Source: Bacillota bacterium (GTDB lineage Bacteria > Bacillota > Bacilli > Paenibacillales > NBRC-103111). From it: a stretch of 43,317 bases of DNA. Each line of letters begins with the position of its first letter. Position 1 is the stretch's first letter. The DNA is taken from assembly GCA_023386955.1 (NCBI GenBank), contig JAEWIS010000046.1, forward strand, positions 1 through 43,317. Direction: 5' to 3'. The translations under genes were made by a program, and so were the position numbers. Positions 8,614 through 16,317 of the stretch are shown here, in pieces. The notes beneath the pieces are model-generated. The model ran no database searches, was not told the origin of the DNA, and was given only the letters and a program-made list of their open reading frames with translations.

Positions 8614-10281
8614 ATGGAGAGCAAAAGCGCCGCATCCAATTTTATCAAAACCATTATGATGGACGACCTCAAGGAAGGCCGCGTCACCAGCATCAAGACC
8701 CGGTTTCCGCCTGAGCCCAACGGCTATCTGCATATCGGGCATGCCCGGGCAATCACTATTAATTTCGAGCTGGCCGACGAGTTCGGCGGCAAAACCAACC
8801 TGCGTTTTGACGACACCAACCCGGTGAAGGAGGACGTGGAATTCGTCAAGTCCATCCAGGAGGACATCAAGTGGTTGGGCTTTGAGTGGGACGGTCTGCA
8901 TTTTGCTTCGGATTATTTCGAGGAGATGTACAACCGGGCCTTGGTCCTGATCCAAAAAGGCTTAGCCTACGTGGACGACCAATCGGCGGACGCCATCCGC
9001 GAAACCCGCGGCACGCTGACCCAGCCGGGCACCGAAAGCCCCTTCCGCAACCGCACCGCAGAGGAAAACCTGGACCTGTTCACCCGCATGCGGGCCGGCG
9101 AGTTCAAGGACGGCGAACGGGTGCTGCGGGCCAAAATCGACATGGCCTCCCCCAATATCAATATGCGGGACCCGGTGATTTTCCGGATTTCCCATACCCA
9201 TCACCATAACACCGGCGACAAGTGGTGCATCTATCCCATGTACGCTTATGCCCATCCCCTGGAGGATTCCATCGAGGGTGTGACCCATTCCCTGTGCTCC
9301 CTGGAGTTTGAGGATCAGCGGCCCTTCTACGACTGGGTCATCCGGGAAACGGAGATGCCCCATGTATCCCGCCAGTATGAATTCGGCAAGCTGAAGATCG
9401 CCGGTACCATCATGGGCAAGCGCTACATCAAACGCCTGGTGGAAACCGGTGTGCTGGACGGCTGGAACGACCCCCGGGTGTTCACCATCAGCGGCATGCG
9501 CCGCCGGGGCTTTACCCCGGAGGGGATTAAGTCCTTTATCCGCGAAGCCGGTGTGTCCAAGAGCAACGGCACTGTCGATCCGCGGATGCTGGAGCACTTC
9601 ATCCGGGAGGATCTGAAGCTCAAGGCGCCCCGGACCATGGGCGTGCTGAAGCCGCTGAAGGTGGTTATTACCAACTATCCCGAGGGCCAGGTGGAAATGC
9701 TGGACGCCGAGGTCAATGCCGAGGTACCGGAAATGGGCATGCGCAAAATTCCTTTTTCCCGGGAAATCTATATCGAGCAGGATGACTTCATGGAGAATCC
9801 GGTGCCCAAATACCACCGGCTGTTTCCCGGCAACGAGGTACGGCTGAAGCATGCGTACTTCATCAAGTGTGAGGAAGTGGTGAAGGACGAGGCGGGCAAT
9901 GTGGTAGAGCTGCGCTGCACCTATGATCCGGAAACCAAGTCCGGCACCGGCTTTACCGGCCGTAAGGTGAAGGGCACCATTCACTGGGTAGAAGCCACCA
10001 CTGCCATTCCCGTGGAATTCCGGCTCTACGACCAGCTGGTAGCCGAAAAAACCGATGAGGAAGAAGAGGAAGAGGGCGGAGACGATCTCTTGTCCGGCAT
10101 CAACCCCAAGTCCTTGGAGATTGTGCAGGGCTTCATTGATCCCGGCATCAAGGATGTGCAGCCGGAGGACAGGTTCCAGTTCTTCCGCCACGGCTACTTC
10201 TGCGTGGATTCCCAGAACTCCACACCGGACAAGCCGGTATTCAACCTGACCGTATCGCTGAAGAGCTCCTTTAGTGTATAA
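8614..10281 (+). CDS. glnS: Glutaminyl-tRNA synthetase
   Basis: The 555-residue class I synthetase charges tRNA-Gln with glutamine. The first signature is [13 protein letters not shown] (HIGH at 40-43). GTLTQPG...[12 protein letters not shown] and [11 protein letters not shown] are GlnRS-typical and separate it from GluRS. The C-terminal half is the two-barrel anticodon-binding region. The second signature, usually MSKR, reads IMGKR at 266-270, so the first Ser is replaced by Gly. A short acidic insert ([12 protein letters not shown]) lies near residue 480. Most Firmicutes lack GlnRS and use GluRS plus GatCAB amidation; presence here suggests an acquired gene, as reported for some Paenibacillus. 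AGAGG precedes the ATG. A strong terminator follows, so it is probably monocistronic. Confidence 0.96.
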   Translation: MESKSAASNFIKTIMMDDLKEGRVTSIKTRFPPEPNGYLHIGHARAITINFELADEFGGKTNLRFDDTNPVKEDVEFVKSIQEDIKWLGFEWDGLHFASDYFEEMYNRALVLIQKGLAYVDDQSADAIRETRGTLTQPGTESPFRNRTAEENLDLFTRMRAGEFKDGERVLRAKIDMASPNINMRDPVIFRISHTHHHNTGDKWCIYPMYAYAHPLEDSIEGVTHSLCSLEFEDQRPFYDWVIRETEMPHVSRQYEFGKLKIAGTIMGKRYIKRLVETGVLDGWNDPRVFTISGMRRRGFTPEGIKSFIREAGVSKSNGTVDPRMLEHFIREDLKLKAPRTMGVLKPLKVVITNYPEGQVEMLDAEVNAEVPEMGMRKIPFSREIYIEQDDFMENPVPKYHRLFPGNEVRLKHAYFIKCEEVVKDEAGNVVELRCTYDPETKSGTGFTGRKVKGTIHWVEATTAIPVEFRLYDQLVAEKTDEEEEEEGGDDLLSGINPKSLEIVQGFIDPGIKDVQPEDRFQFFRHGYFCVDSQNSTPDKPVFNLTVSLKSSFSV

Positions 10282-10293
10282 ATGTTAACCTTC

Positions 10294-10336
10294 CTGGCTT
10301 CACCTGAGCATATATGTTCAGGTGAAGCTTTTTTTT
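10294..10336 (+). terminator. Strong rho-independent terminator of glnS
   Basis: GCTTCACCTGA (10297-10307) pairs perfectly with TCAGGTGAAGC (10318-10328), the stem can continue inward by three pairs, and eight T follow. Confidence 0.95.
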
Positions 10337-10374
10337 GATGCTTATGGGACAGCAGGTTTACGAGTCCAAGCATC
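10337..10374 (+). other. Second hairpin in the glnS-methyltransferase gap
   Basis: GATGCTT (10337-10343) pairs with AAGCATC (10368-10374), with an inner GGAC/GTCC pairing. It directly follows the glnS terminator and has only ATTTT-like sequence afterwards. It may belong to the promoter region or leader of the methyltransferase gene; its role is unknown. No good promoter for the next gene is seen besides the AT-rich TATATAAATAAT just before its ribosome site. Confidence 0.35.
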
Positions 10375-10470
10375 AAAATACAAGGGGGTACATACAGTAG
10401 GAAGACAAAGGCGGAAGAAAATTCCCTTCCCGCAATTGGATTTATATAAATAATAAAGGTGGTTCGGACC

Positions 10471-11136
10471 ATGAGTGCTTGGACGAAATACAGTCCCATT
10501 TTTGAAAGCGATGCATATGATCCGGAGATTCTATCCCAGTCCGCGTGGCGTGGACACCGGAAATTTGCCTATGACCTTGTGCGCAATCTCCAGCCTCAAA
10601 CCATCGTAGAGCTAGGCACACACTATGGGGCTTCATTTTTCAGCATGTGCCAGGCCGTTAAGGATGGGAAGCTGGACAGCAAATGCTATGCGGTGGATAC
10701 CTGGACCGGTGACCAGCATACCGGGGCGTACACCAATTCAGCTTATAAAGCAGTGAAAAAGGTTACAGAGTCTGCTTTTCCGGAAGCCGCTGTAATGCTC
10801 CAAATGACGTTTGATCAAGCCATTAATGAATTTGCGGATGAAAGCATCAATCTTCTGCATATTGATGGCTTTCATACCTACGAAGCAGTCAAACACGATT
10901 ATGAAACATGGCTTCCCAAGCTTTCGCCCAACGGAGTTGTTCTGTTCCATGATATTGAAGCACGTTATGTAGGCTTTGGTGTTTACCGGTATTGGGATGA
11001 ACTCATTGTCCAGCATCCTGCAGTAAAATTCGAGCATTCCCATGGACTGGGCATTCTGCTTCCTAAAGGGATAGACGAAAGGCTATTATCGCTGTTGGCA
11101 GGGTGGAATGTGAATAAAATCAGCTACTTCAGCTGA
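10471..11136 (+). CDS. Class I SAM-dependent methyltransferase (Methyltransf_24-like)
   Basis: The 221-residue protein has a Rossmann-type methyltransferase core: TIVELGTHYGASFFSM as motif I near residue 45, CYAVDTWTGD near 75 with the acidic ribose-binding residue, and LLHIDGFHTYEAVKHDY near 130 followed by GVVLFHDIE. This pattern is shared with family members encoded in glycan and natural-product clusters that methylate sugars or other small molecules. The ATG at 10471 lies eight bases after AAAGGTGG; a GTG four codons earlier overlaps that site. Base composition is more AT-rich than the neighbouring genes, which may mean recent transfer. It stands alone between two hairpins, so context gives no substrate. 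Confidence 0.8.
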   Translation: MSAWTKYSPIFESDAYDPEILSQSAWRGHRKFAYDLVRNLQPQTIVELGTHYGASFFSMCQAVKDGKLDSKCYAVDTWTGDQHTGAYTNSAYKAVKKVTESAFPEAAVMLQMTFDQAINEFADESINLLHIDGFHTYEAVKHDYETWLPKLSPNGVVLFHDIEARYVGFGVYRYWDELIVQHPAVKFEHSHGLGILLPKGIDERLLSLLAGWNVNKISYFS

Positions 11137-11142
11137 ATGCAC

Positions 11143-11179
11143 ATAGAAGAAGCTCTACCTCGGGTAGGGCTTCTTCTAT
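11143..11179. terminator. Long hairpin between convergent methyltransferase and tlp genes
   Basis: A 17-pair stem (11143-11159 with 11163-11179, one G-T pair, three-base loop) starts ATAGAAGAAGC. The flanks are AT-rich but lack a long T run. Its position between two convergent stop codons fits a bidirectional terminator. Confidence 0.7.
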
Positions 11180-11192
11180 ATATTCGGTCTTC

Positions 11193-11417
11193 CTACTCCA
11201 GCGAATTGCCGGCTTCGTCCTTGACCTCGCTGCGGAAGCCTTCGATGCTTTTTTTGCGGCGTTGGTTTTTCTCCTGGATACTGCTGCGTTCCTCGTCGCT
11301 GATTTCAGAGGAGAACTCGTTTAAATACTCCTCCGCCTCATGCAGGTTCTTCTGGGTATTTTGGATACTCTGCTGCAGATGCTCCACGTTGTCCGCTCGG
11401 TTATCCGGTTTTGCCAT
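11193..11417 (-). CDS. tlp: Small acid-soluble spore protein Tlp
   Basis: The 74-residue protein matches the Tlp family: KPDNRADNVEHLQQSIQNT near the start, a helical acidic middle, and EEKNQRRKKSIEGFRSEVKDEA-type C-terminus. Tlp is a minor SASP made in the forespore and found in the spore core; its exact job is not clear. AAGGAGG precedes the ATG with good spacing. Upstream lies a promoter that fits the forespore factor sigma-G (see 11465-11494), consistent with forespore expression. It shows that the organism forms endospores. The gene is divergent from the fusB-like gene. Confidence 0.93.
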   Translation of the reverse strand: MAKPDNRADNVEHLQQSIQNTQKNLHEAEEYLNEFSSEISDEERSSIQEKNQRRKKSIEGFRSEVKDEAGNSLE

Positions 11418-11464
11418 GTGAATCGCCTCCTTAAAGGGAATACGCCTGACTCGGCGCTACCGGA

Positions 11465-11494
11465 TAGCTTGATCGGCCGGAAGGATTCTTATGC
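11465..11494 (-). promoter_or_regulatory. Candidate sigma-G promoter of tlp
   Basis: On the minus strand GCATA (11494-11490) is followed after exactly 18 bp by CAAGCTA (11471-11465). The sigma-G consensus is roughly GHATR, 17-18 bp, CATNNTA; only one -10 position differs. The distance to the tlp start codon is about 48 bp. Confidence 0.55.
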
Positions 11495-11575
11495 GTTAGG
11501 TACCGCGGAGCGGATTTTTTCGGTATACCCATATTCCACTTTCCGCCACCTCTTTATTTTGCGGTTTGGCTCGGG

Positions 11576-11581
11576 TATACT
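11576..11581 (+). promoter_or_regulatory. Probable -10 box of the fusB-like transcript
   Basis: TATACT lies about 30 bp before the leader ORF. The -35 region 17 bp upstream (TTTATT) is weak, so activity would need confirmation by transcript mapping. The distance to the fusB-like start codon leaves a leader of about 200 nt. Confidence 0.5.
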
Positions 11582-11610
11582 AATCGTATTCACAACCGGA
11601 GGTGGTACTC

Positions 11611-11658
11611 ATGGCAATCAGAGATTGCCGGATTGGAAAAGCCTCATGCAAAGCCTGA
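11611..11658 (+). CDS. Leader peptide ORF, 15 codons, upstream of the fusB-like gene
   Basis: The ORF encodes MAIRDCRIGKASCKA and has a strong ribosome site, GGAGGTGG, five bases before ATG. Codons 1-6 form a small perfect hairpin (GGCAATC with GATTGCC). Codons 13-15 contain the TGCAAAG segment that takes part in alternative pairings with downstream RNA. It is too short for a functional protein. A second tiny frame with AGGAGG starts at 11677 and has 17 codons (MGGPALYVSPEYAMIVF). Role as a stalling leader is inference. Confidence 0.5.
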   Translation: MAIRDCRIGKASCKA

Positions 11659-11777
11659 TAGGAGGCGAACCTTTGCATGGGTGGGCCGGCTTTATACGTG
11701 TCGCCTGAATACGCAATGATCGTTTTCTAATAATGGCTTTGCACCTTATTTGCTTCAATCAATTAAAAATAAGGGGC
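11638..11777 (+). promoter_or_regulatory. Candidate translational attenuator before the fusB-like gene
   Basis: Three mutually related structures can be read. CATGCAAAG (11645-11653) pairs with CTTTGCATG (11671-11679), nested in AAAGCC/GGCTTT (11638-11643 with 11688-11693). TGCAAAGCC (11647-11655) can instead pair perfectly with GGCTTTGCA (11735-11743). The last segment overlaps the left arm of a third hairpin, GCACCTTATTT (11741-11751) with AAATAAGGGGC (11767-11777), which buries the AAGGGG ribosome site of the fusB-like gene. The layout (leader ORF, competing stems, masked ribosome site) is that of drug-inducible translational attenuation. Regulation is inferred, not shown. Confidence 0.55.
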
Positions 11778-11785
11778 TGAAGTCC

Positions 11786-12439
11786 ATGTGCGGACCATTT
11801 ATTAGAAACTACCAATATAACGTTATTAAGAATCAAGCCGATTCGGTGCTGCGCGCCATTCGGACAGTTGGGGACCCCAAGGTCCTGGAATCCGTCAGAT
11901 TGACTGCCATCGCCAAGGTGGAGGAGCTGTTTCCGGATGTGAGAGACAGCCGGAAAACCATGCTGGATTCCATCGCCAACCTGAAAACGGCAGAGGATTT
12001 CCATACGTATATCCAGGCGCTGGAGCCGTATATGCTGGAATTCCCCCGGATCACCGAGAAGCAGATTCAGAAGCTGTTCCCGAAGAACAAGAAGCTGAAG
12101 CTGCCCGACCTGGAGCAGACCGATTGGCGGTATGTGACCTATCTGAGCTGGACCGATATCTCCACCAACAAAATGTTCCTCGTATACCATAACGGGGAAC
12201 AGTTCGTCGGCGTAGAGGGACGGTTTACGGTCACCAACAAAAAAAGCTACTGCTTCGCGTGCAACCGGTTCGAAGAGCTGGTCCTGTTTTCGGCCATCTC
12301 CAAAAAGAAACCGGCCCAGTCGCTTCCGGACTATTACAAGTCCGTAGGCAACTACATCTGTATGCACGGGCACAACTGCAACAAGAACATTACCGGTCTC
12401 GCTCCGCTGGAGGCATTCATCGGATCTGTATTGGGTTGA
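11786..12439 (+). CDS. FusB/FusC-type elongation factor G-binding protein
   Basis: The 217-residue protein resembles FusB (213 residues): an N-terminal four-helix part starting MCGPFIRNYQYNVIKNQ, and a C-terminal zinc domain with Cys156 and Cys159 in CFAC and Cys192 and Cys198 in ICMHGHNCNK. Staphylococcal FusB and FusC bind EF-G and free it from ribosomes stalled by fusidic acid. Chromosomal homologues occur in many Bacillales, and not all are known to give resistance. The ATG at 11786 fits the family start and has AAGGGG upstream; the frame is open a little further upstream, but that overlaps the hairpin region. The leader suggests induction by ribosome stalling. A good terminator follows. 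Confidence 0.88.
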   Translation: MCGPFIRNYQYNVIKNQADSVLRAIRTVGDPKVLESVRLTAIAKVEELFPDVRDSRKTMLDSIANLKTAEDFHTYIQALEPYMLEFPRITEKQIQKLFPKNKKLKLPDLEQTDWRYVTYLSWTDISTNKMFLVYHNGEQFVGVEGRFTVTNKKSYCFACNRFEELVLFSAISKKKPAQSLPDYYKSVGNYICMHGHNCNKNITGLAPLEAFIGSVLG

Positions 12440-12444
12440 AAAAG

Positions 12445-12475
12445 AAAGCCGGTTCCCGCGGGAACCGGCTTTTTC
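12445..12475. terminator. Bidirectional terminator
   Basis: AAAGCCGGTTCCC (12445-12457) pairs perfectly with GGGAACCGGCTTT (12460-12472), with T runs on both strands. It serves the fusB-like gene on the plus strand and the GNAT gene on the minus strand. Confidence 0.93.
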
Positions 12476-12513
12476 TATTACATTCTTCGGATTGTACGAA
12501 GCACTGCAGTCCG

Positions 12514-13020
12514 TTACACGTCCTTATACTCCGATTCCAGGATGGAGAGGATGGTTACCGACACATACTCCCCGTCCACCAGAATGGAGTCCCGGAGCGT
12601 ACCCTCCACCTGGAAGCCCTCACTCTCATACAGATGAAGGGCCCGCGGGTTATTGCTGCGCACATCCAGCCACATCCGGTGGGCGCTCCAACGGTTGAAG
12701 GCGCAGCGTTTCACCAGGCGCAGCACATCCCGGCCAAGACCTTGGCCCTTCTCCGTAATCACCAGACGCTTCAGCTCAATGCTGCGCGCCGGATTCTCCA
12801 ACCCCGCAATGATGGCATAGCCGCATGACTCCAGATCCGCCTCCACAATCAGGTGAACCGTATCCGTATCCTCCTGGGCGTTCCGGTGCTGCTCCTTGGT
12901 CCACTGGTTGATGAAATCCCGGTTGTCCGGATGATTCTCGGCTTGAAGCACATAGTCCAAATCATGGGGCCGCGATACCCGCAGCCGTATCCGTTCCGAG
13001 CTTGCCAAAATCATGGCCAT
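12514..13020 (-). CDS. GNAT family N-acetyltransferase
   Basis: The 168-residue protein has the GNAT fold order: an N-terminal substrate part (LRVSRPHDLDYVLQAENH), strand IELKRLVITEKGQGLGRDVL containing the acetyl-CoA pyrophosphate loop GQGLG, then MWLDVRSNNPRALHLYESEGF, the usual C-terminal CoA region. It is closest in style to RimJ/RimL-like acetyltransferases. The target (protein N-terminus, amine or antibiotic) cannot be told. AAGGAG lies upstream of ATG 13020; the ATG two codons later is also possible. It follows the M29 aminopeptidase gene by 80 bp on the same strand and may be co-transcribed with it. Confidence 0.88.
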   Translation of the reverse strand: MAMILASSERIRLRVSRPHDLDYVLQAENHPDNRDFINQWTKEQHRNAQEDTDTVHLIVEADLESCGYAIIAGLENPARSIELKRLVITEKGQGLGRDVLRLVKRCAFNRWSAHRMWLDVRSNNPRALHLYESEGFQVEGTLRDSILVDGEYVSVTILSILESEYKDV

Positions 13021-13100
13021 GCCTCGTCATCTCCTTTTTACCATCATATCACAGGACCGGCACAATTGGGCAAGAGCAGGTGCGGACCATCCTGGCAGCA

Positions 13101-14339
13101 TCAGGAGAATGCCCAGTTGCCCTTGCGGAAGACGGGCTCCAGGGTTCCGTCAGCGGTTTCTCCGTCAATGTCCAGCTCTCCGCTGCCCATCATAAAATCC
13201 ACATGGGCCAGGCTGATGTTAGCGCCGCGGCTGGCCAGCTCGTCCTTGTTCATGGCGGTGCCATTCTCCAGCGTGAAGGCATAGGCATTGCCCAGCGCCA
13301 GATGGCAGGCGGCATTTTCATCGAACATGGTGTTGTAGAAGGTGATGCCCAAATTCGAGATTGGAGAATGGTGGGGAACCAGGGCAACCTCACCCAAGCG
13401 GCGGGAGCCTTCATCCATTTCGATGAGGCTCTTCAGAGGCTCATAACCCTCCTTGGCGGAAAAGCCGGTCACAGCCCCATCCGTAAAGGTCAAGGAAAAG
13501 CCGTCGATTACACGGCCTGCGTAGGGAAGGGGCAGTGTGCTGGCTACCGTTCCGTTGACCTCGTCCTTATGGGGCATGGTGAAAATTTCCTCTGTGGGCA
13601 TATTGGGCAGGAACACAATGCCGTCAGGTGTCTCAGAGGTGGCCGCTTTCCAGATATGGCCTTCCGGCAGACCGATGGTCAGGTCCGTGCCCGGTCCCTT
13701 GTAATGCAAACGGCGGTAGCGTTTCGCATTCATGTAATCCTTGCGCCGGTTCAGGGCCGCCAGGTGGGCCTCCCAAGCAGCTGCCGGGTCCTCTTCATAA
13801 ACCCGGTTCACCTGAAAAATCCGGTCCCATAGTGCTTCCTCCGCTTCCTCCCAGGACAGCTCCGGGAATACGGCGGCGGCCCAGGCCGGAGTAGGGACAG
13901 AGGCCATGGACCAGGCATTCAGGTTCTGGTTGACGTACCGGCGGAAACCCTGCATGGCTTCCGCTTGAGCCTTGTTGCCGATGGCGAGCCGCTCCGGAGC
14001 AATTCCCTTCAGAAGCGAAGGGTTGGGGGCGTAAATCTGCAGAAAGGAGCCGCCTGCTTCCATATGCGCCTCCATGGCCTTGGTCCGCCATTCCGGGGGT
14101 GTGCGGAGGGAATCCTCCGGGGCAAGCTCGTATCTGATGCGGGTCGAGGCTTCATCCACCCAGTCCATCTGCACATGGGCCGCTCCCGCTTCGTATGCTT
14201 TGGTGGCCAGCAGGCGGGCAAAGGGGGCGCTGTCCAGGTTGGAATTGATCCACAGCGACTGCCCCTTCCGGAGCGCTGCCCCGATTTTAATCACCAAACC
14301 GGCGTAACGTTCCAGACAAACTTCGAATGACGGTTTCAT
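13101..14339 (-). CDS. M29 family metallo-aminopeptidase (AmpS/PepS type)
   Basis: The 412-residue cytoplasmic enzyme removes N-terminal residues from peptides using two metal ions. The family's metal ligands are all visible: Glu250/Glu251 in PNMPTEEIFT, Glu317 in RRLGEVALV, His346 in ENAACHLALG, Tyr353, and His379 and Asp381 in LAHVDFMMG. The first in-frame ATG (14348) lies directly against the AAAGGAG site. The ATG at 14339 is nine bases away and gives MKPSFEVCLERYA, the usual family start, so I use it. It has its own extended -10 promoter and may be followed by the GNAT gene in the same transcript. Such enzymes generally serve peptide turnover. Confidence 0.94.
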   Translation of the reverse strand: MKPSFEVCLERYAGLVIKIGAALRKGQSLWINSNLDSAPFARLLATKAYEAGAAHVQMDWVDEASTRIRYELAPEDSLRTPPEWRTKAMEAHMEAGGSFLQIYAPNPSLLKGIAPERLAIGNKAQAEAMQGFRRYVNQNLNAWSMASVPTPAWAAAVFPELSWEEAEEALWDRIFQVNRVYEEDPAAAWEAHLAALNRRKDYMNAKRYRRLHYKGPGTDLTIGLPEGHIWKAATSETPDGIVFLPNMPTEEIFTMPHKDEVNGTVASTLPLPYAGRVIDGFSLTFTDGAVTGFSAKEGYEPLKSLIEMDEGSRRLGEVALVPHHSPISNLGITFYNTMFDENAACHLALGNAYAFTLENGTAMNKDELASRGANISLAHVDFMMGSGELDIDGETADGTLEPVFRKGNWAFS

Positions 14340-14402
14340 ATTCGGCATCTCCTTTATGCCTGCTGCATGCTTGTACTACAATCCTCAACAGGCGCTTTTT
14401 CC

Positions 14403-14411
14403 ATTGTAGCA
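14403..14411 (-). promoter_or_regulatory. Extended -10 promoter of the aminopeptidase gene
   Basis: The minus strand reads TGCTACAAT, an extended -10 element, about 65 bp before the start codon. No clear -35 box is seen, which is common for extended -10 promoters. The same TGCTACAATG core recurs on the plus strand at 15319. Confidence 0.5.
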
Positions 14412-14523
14412 CAAAGAAGGATGCGGGTTCCTGCTCTGCTGGCCGCCGGCGGGATGGCTGAACCTTCTTGTACGCTGTGGCATACAATGGTTACGAATCA
14501 GAATCGGACAGGGGAGTGTGCAT

Positions 14524-15210
14524 ATGGGAAAGACGCCAGACAATGTCTATTGGGTAAACCGCAGGGCGGCGGCTGATAGAATGGCCGTCATTGCAGGCCT
14601 CGGTAAAACCCGGAAGAATAGCCGAACCTCTCCCGGCAGACGGGGCAAACGGGCGCCGGTCAAAACGGTGACGCTGGCTTATATGCTGCAGCAAACCGGA
14701 CGGAAGATGGAGCCCTTTTACCGCCGGGTAGCCACCAATGAGTCCTATGCCCGCAGCTTCTGCGACACGGTGGTAGAGTCGGATTTGGAGAAAATGGAAC
14801 GGATGCTCGAGGAAGCGTCACCAAAAATCGGCAATACTTTCCCCGGGAGCGGCGGGATCGGTTATTCTGTGGGTCTGCCCTTTGGCAAGCCGATCACGCT
14901 CTATTCCAACGAGACCACGATTTCTCCGGGTACGGCGCGGCTTACCTTCGAGCCGGAGGCCTTCCAGCGGGTGGCCCAGGCTGTTCTTCCTCTGTATCAT
15001 CGCTTCGCCAGGTATCCCGTGTATACAGGCAAGCTGGCCCGCGCTTTGCAGCAAAAGGACCCGGAGGCGGCAGTCAAGCTGGTGAGATCCGTGGTCAAGG
15101 ATGAAACGCTCCGTTCCGTGACGGTGGTGCCTTCCGGAGTAATCCTCAGGTTCCGTTTTCCCTTCACCCGATACATCTACCTCCATATGTTGACGCCGGA
15201 CCAGGCGTAG
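14524..15210 (+). CDS. Conserved-looking protein of unknown function
   Basis: I do not recognise this 228-residue protein. It is soluble: no signal peptide or membrane segment. The N-terminal 50 residues are basic and probably disordered (KTRKNSRTSPGRRGKRAPV). The rest looks folded: SYARSFCDTVVESDLEKMERMLEEA is helical, GIGYSVGLPFGKPITLYSNET is strand-rich and glycine-rich, and the end (SVTVVPSGVILRFRFPFTRYIYLHM) has amphipathic strands. The ATG at 14524 has GGGGAG seven bases upstream. Codon use fits the neighbours, with G/C at most third positions, so it is likely a true gene. A TACAAT at 14483 may be its -10 box. It stands alone between the aminopeptidase and the aldo/keto reductase. Confidence 0.75.
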   Translation: MGKTPDNVYWVNRRAAADRMAVIAGLGKTRKNSRTSPGRRGKRAPVKTVTLAYMLQQTGRKMEPFYRRVATNESYARSFCDTVVESDLEKMERMLEEASPKIGNTFPGSGGIGYSVGLPFGKPITLYSNETTISPGTARLTFEPEAFQRVAQAVLPLYHRFARYPVYTGKLARALQQKDPEAAVKLVRSVVKDETLRSVTVVPSGVILRFRFPFTRYIYLHMLTPDQA

Positions 15211-15234
15211 CCCGTTGATCCGGGCAAACCAAAC

Positions 15235-15283
15235 AAGACCGGAAACCGGGCAGCTAAGGCTGCACCGGGAGCCGGTCTTTTAT
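15235..15283 (+). terminator. Terminator after the unknown gene
   Basis: AAGACCGG (15235-15242) pairs with CCGGTCTT (15272-15279), with an inner GCAGC/GCTGC stem, followed by TTTATTTAT. Confidence 0.85.
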
Positions 15284-15318
15284 TTATCCAGCTTTATTTT
15301 CGTCTTTTGCACGGCTTA

Positions 15319-15327
15319 TGCTACAAT
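15319..15327 (+). promoter_or_regulatory. Extended -10 promoter of the aldo/keto reductase gene
   Basis: TGCTACAAT forms an extended -10 element about 57 bp before the ATG. The -35 region is not clear. Confidence 0.5.
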
Positions 15328-15383
15328 GATGGGGTGGTTTAGTGTTCTGGGTTTTCAATCCATTAAAGGAGTGATGAAGGCGA

Positions 15384-16214
15384 ATGATTGCATCATTGTC
15401 TGATACAACCCGTTTGAACAACGGCGTAAACATGCCCTGGCTGGGGTTGGGCGTGTGGAAGGTGGAGAATGGAGGCACGGTGGCAGAAACGGTTAAATCG
15501 GCCATCCGCCTGGGGTACCGTTCCATCGATACGGCGGCCGTGTACGGCAATGAAACTGGCGTCGGCCAAGGCATCCGGGAGTGCGGTGTTCCCCGGGACG
15601 AGCTGTTTATCACCACCAAGGTTTGGAATTCCGAGCAGGGTTATGATTCCACATTGGCGGCATTCGACGCAAGCCTGGAAAAGCTGGGACTGGACTATGT
15701 GGACCTGTATCTGGTGCATTGGCCGGTGAAGGGCAAGTACGTGGAAACCTGGAAGGCGCTCACCCACCTGTACAAAAGCGGACGGGTTAAAGCCATCGGC
15801 GTCAGCAACTTCCAGATTCATCATCTGGAGGACATCATCCGGGAGACCGGCGTTATTCCGGCGGTTAACCAGGTAGAGTTCCATCCGTATCTGACGCAAA
15901 AGCCGCTGCTTGCTTTCTGTAAGGACCAAGGCATTCAATTGGAGGCATGGAGCCCCCTGGCCCAAGGCGCGTTGACCAGCCATCCTGTTCTGGACGAGAT
16001 CGGTGCCAAGTACGGGAAGTCCGCTTCCCAGGTGATTCTGCGGTGGGATCTGCAGAATGGCGTGGTGACCATTCCGAAGACGGTGACCGAAAGCCGCCTG
16101 AAGGAAAATGCCGATATTTTCGATTTTGTTCTGTCACCATCGGATATGGAAGCCATTGATGCATTGAACCGCAATGAGCGCAAGGGCTCCGATCCCGATA
16201 ACTTCAATTTCTGA
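15384..16214 (+). CDS. Aldo/keto reductase
   Basis: The 276-residue NADPH-dependent reductase has the complete catalytic tetrad of the superfamily: Asp49 and Tyr54 in SIDTAAVYGNE, Lys79 in FITTKVW and His112 in LVHWP. Cofactor-site motifs KAIGVSNF and VVTIPKTVTESRLKEN are also present. It resembles YvgN and YtbE of B. subtilis and 2,5-diketogluconate reductases, which reduce glyoxals and other aldehydes. Substrate range cannot be predicted from sequence. AAAGGAG lies 12 bases before the ATG, a little far. It is probably monocistronic: its own promoter lies at 15319 and a large hairpin follows. Confidence 0.94.
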   Translation: MIASLSDTTRLNNGVNMPWLGLGVWKVENGGTVAETVKSAIRLGYRSIDTAAVYGNETGVGQGIRECGVPRDELFITTKVWNSEQGYDSTLAAFDASLEKLGLDYVDLYLVHWPVKGKYVETWKALTHLYKSGRVKAIGVSNFQIHHLEDIIRETGVIPAVNQVEFHPYLTQKPLLAFCKDQGIQLEAWSPLAQGALTSHPVLDEIGAKYGKSASQVILRWDLQNGVVTIPKTVTESRLKENADIFDFVLSPSDMEAIDALNRNERKGSDPDNFNF

Positions 16215-16233
16215 TTCTTCGCCAAGAGACCCG

Positions 16234-16283
16234 AGGACCGCTTCGCCGCCTGCCGGACAAACCGGAGGCAACGGAGCGGTTCT
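16234..16283. terminator. Large hairpin between convergent genes
   Basis: AGGACCGCTTCG (16234-16245) pairs with CGGAGCGGTTCT (16272-16283), and an inner GCC...CCGG/CCGG...GGC stem extends it. There is no strong T run. It separates the aldo/keto reductase from the minus-strand membrane gene. Confidence 0.65.
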
Positions 16284-16317
16284 GTCTTCATAATAGGGAA
16301 TTGCCGGAGAGCGGCAT

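Noticed and set aside
11459..11540. Terminator CCGC-GGA-GCGG followed by T run at about 11502-11520
   Set aside because: The stem is only four pairs, and no plus-strand gene ends just before it.
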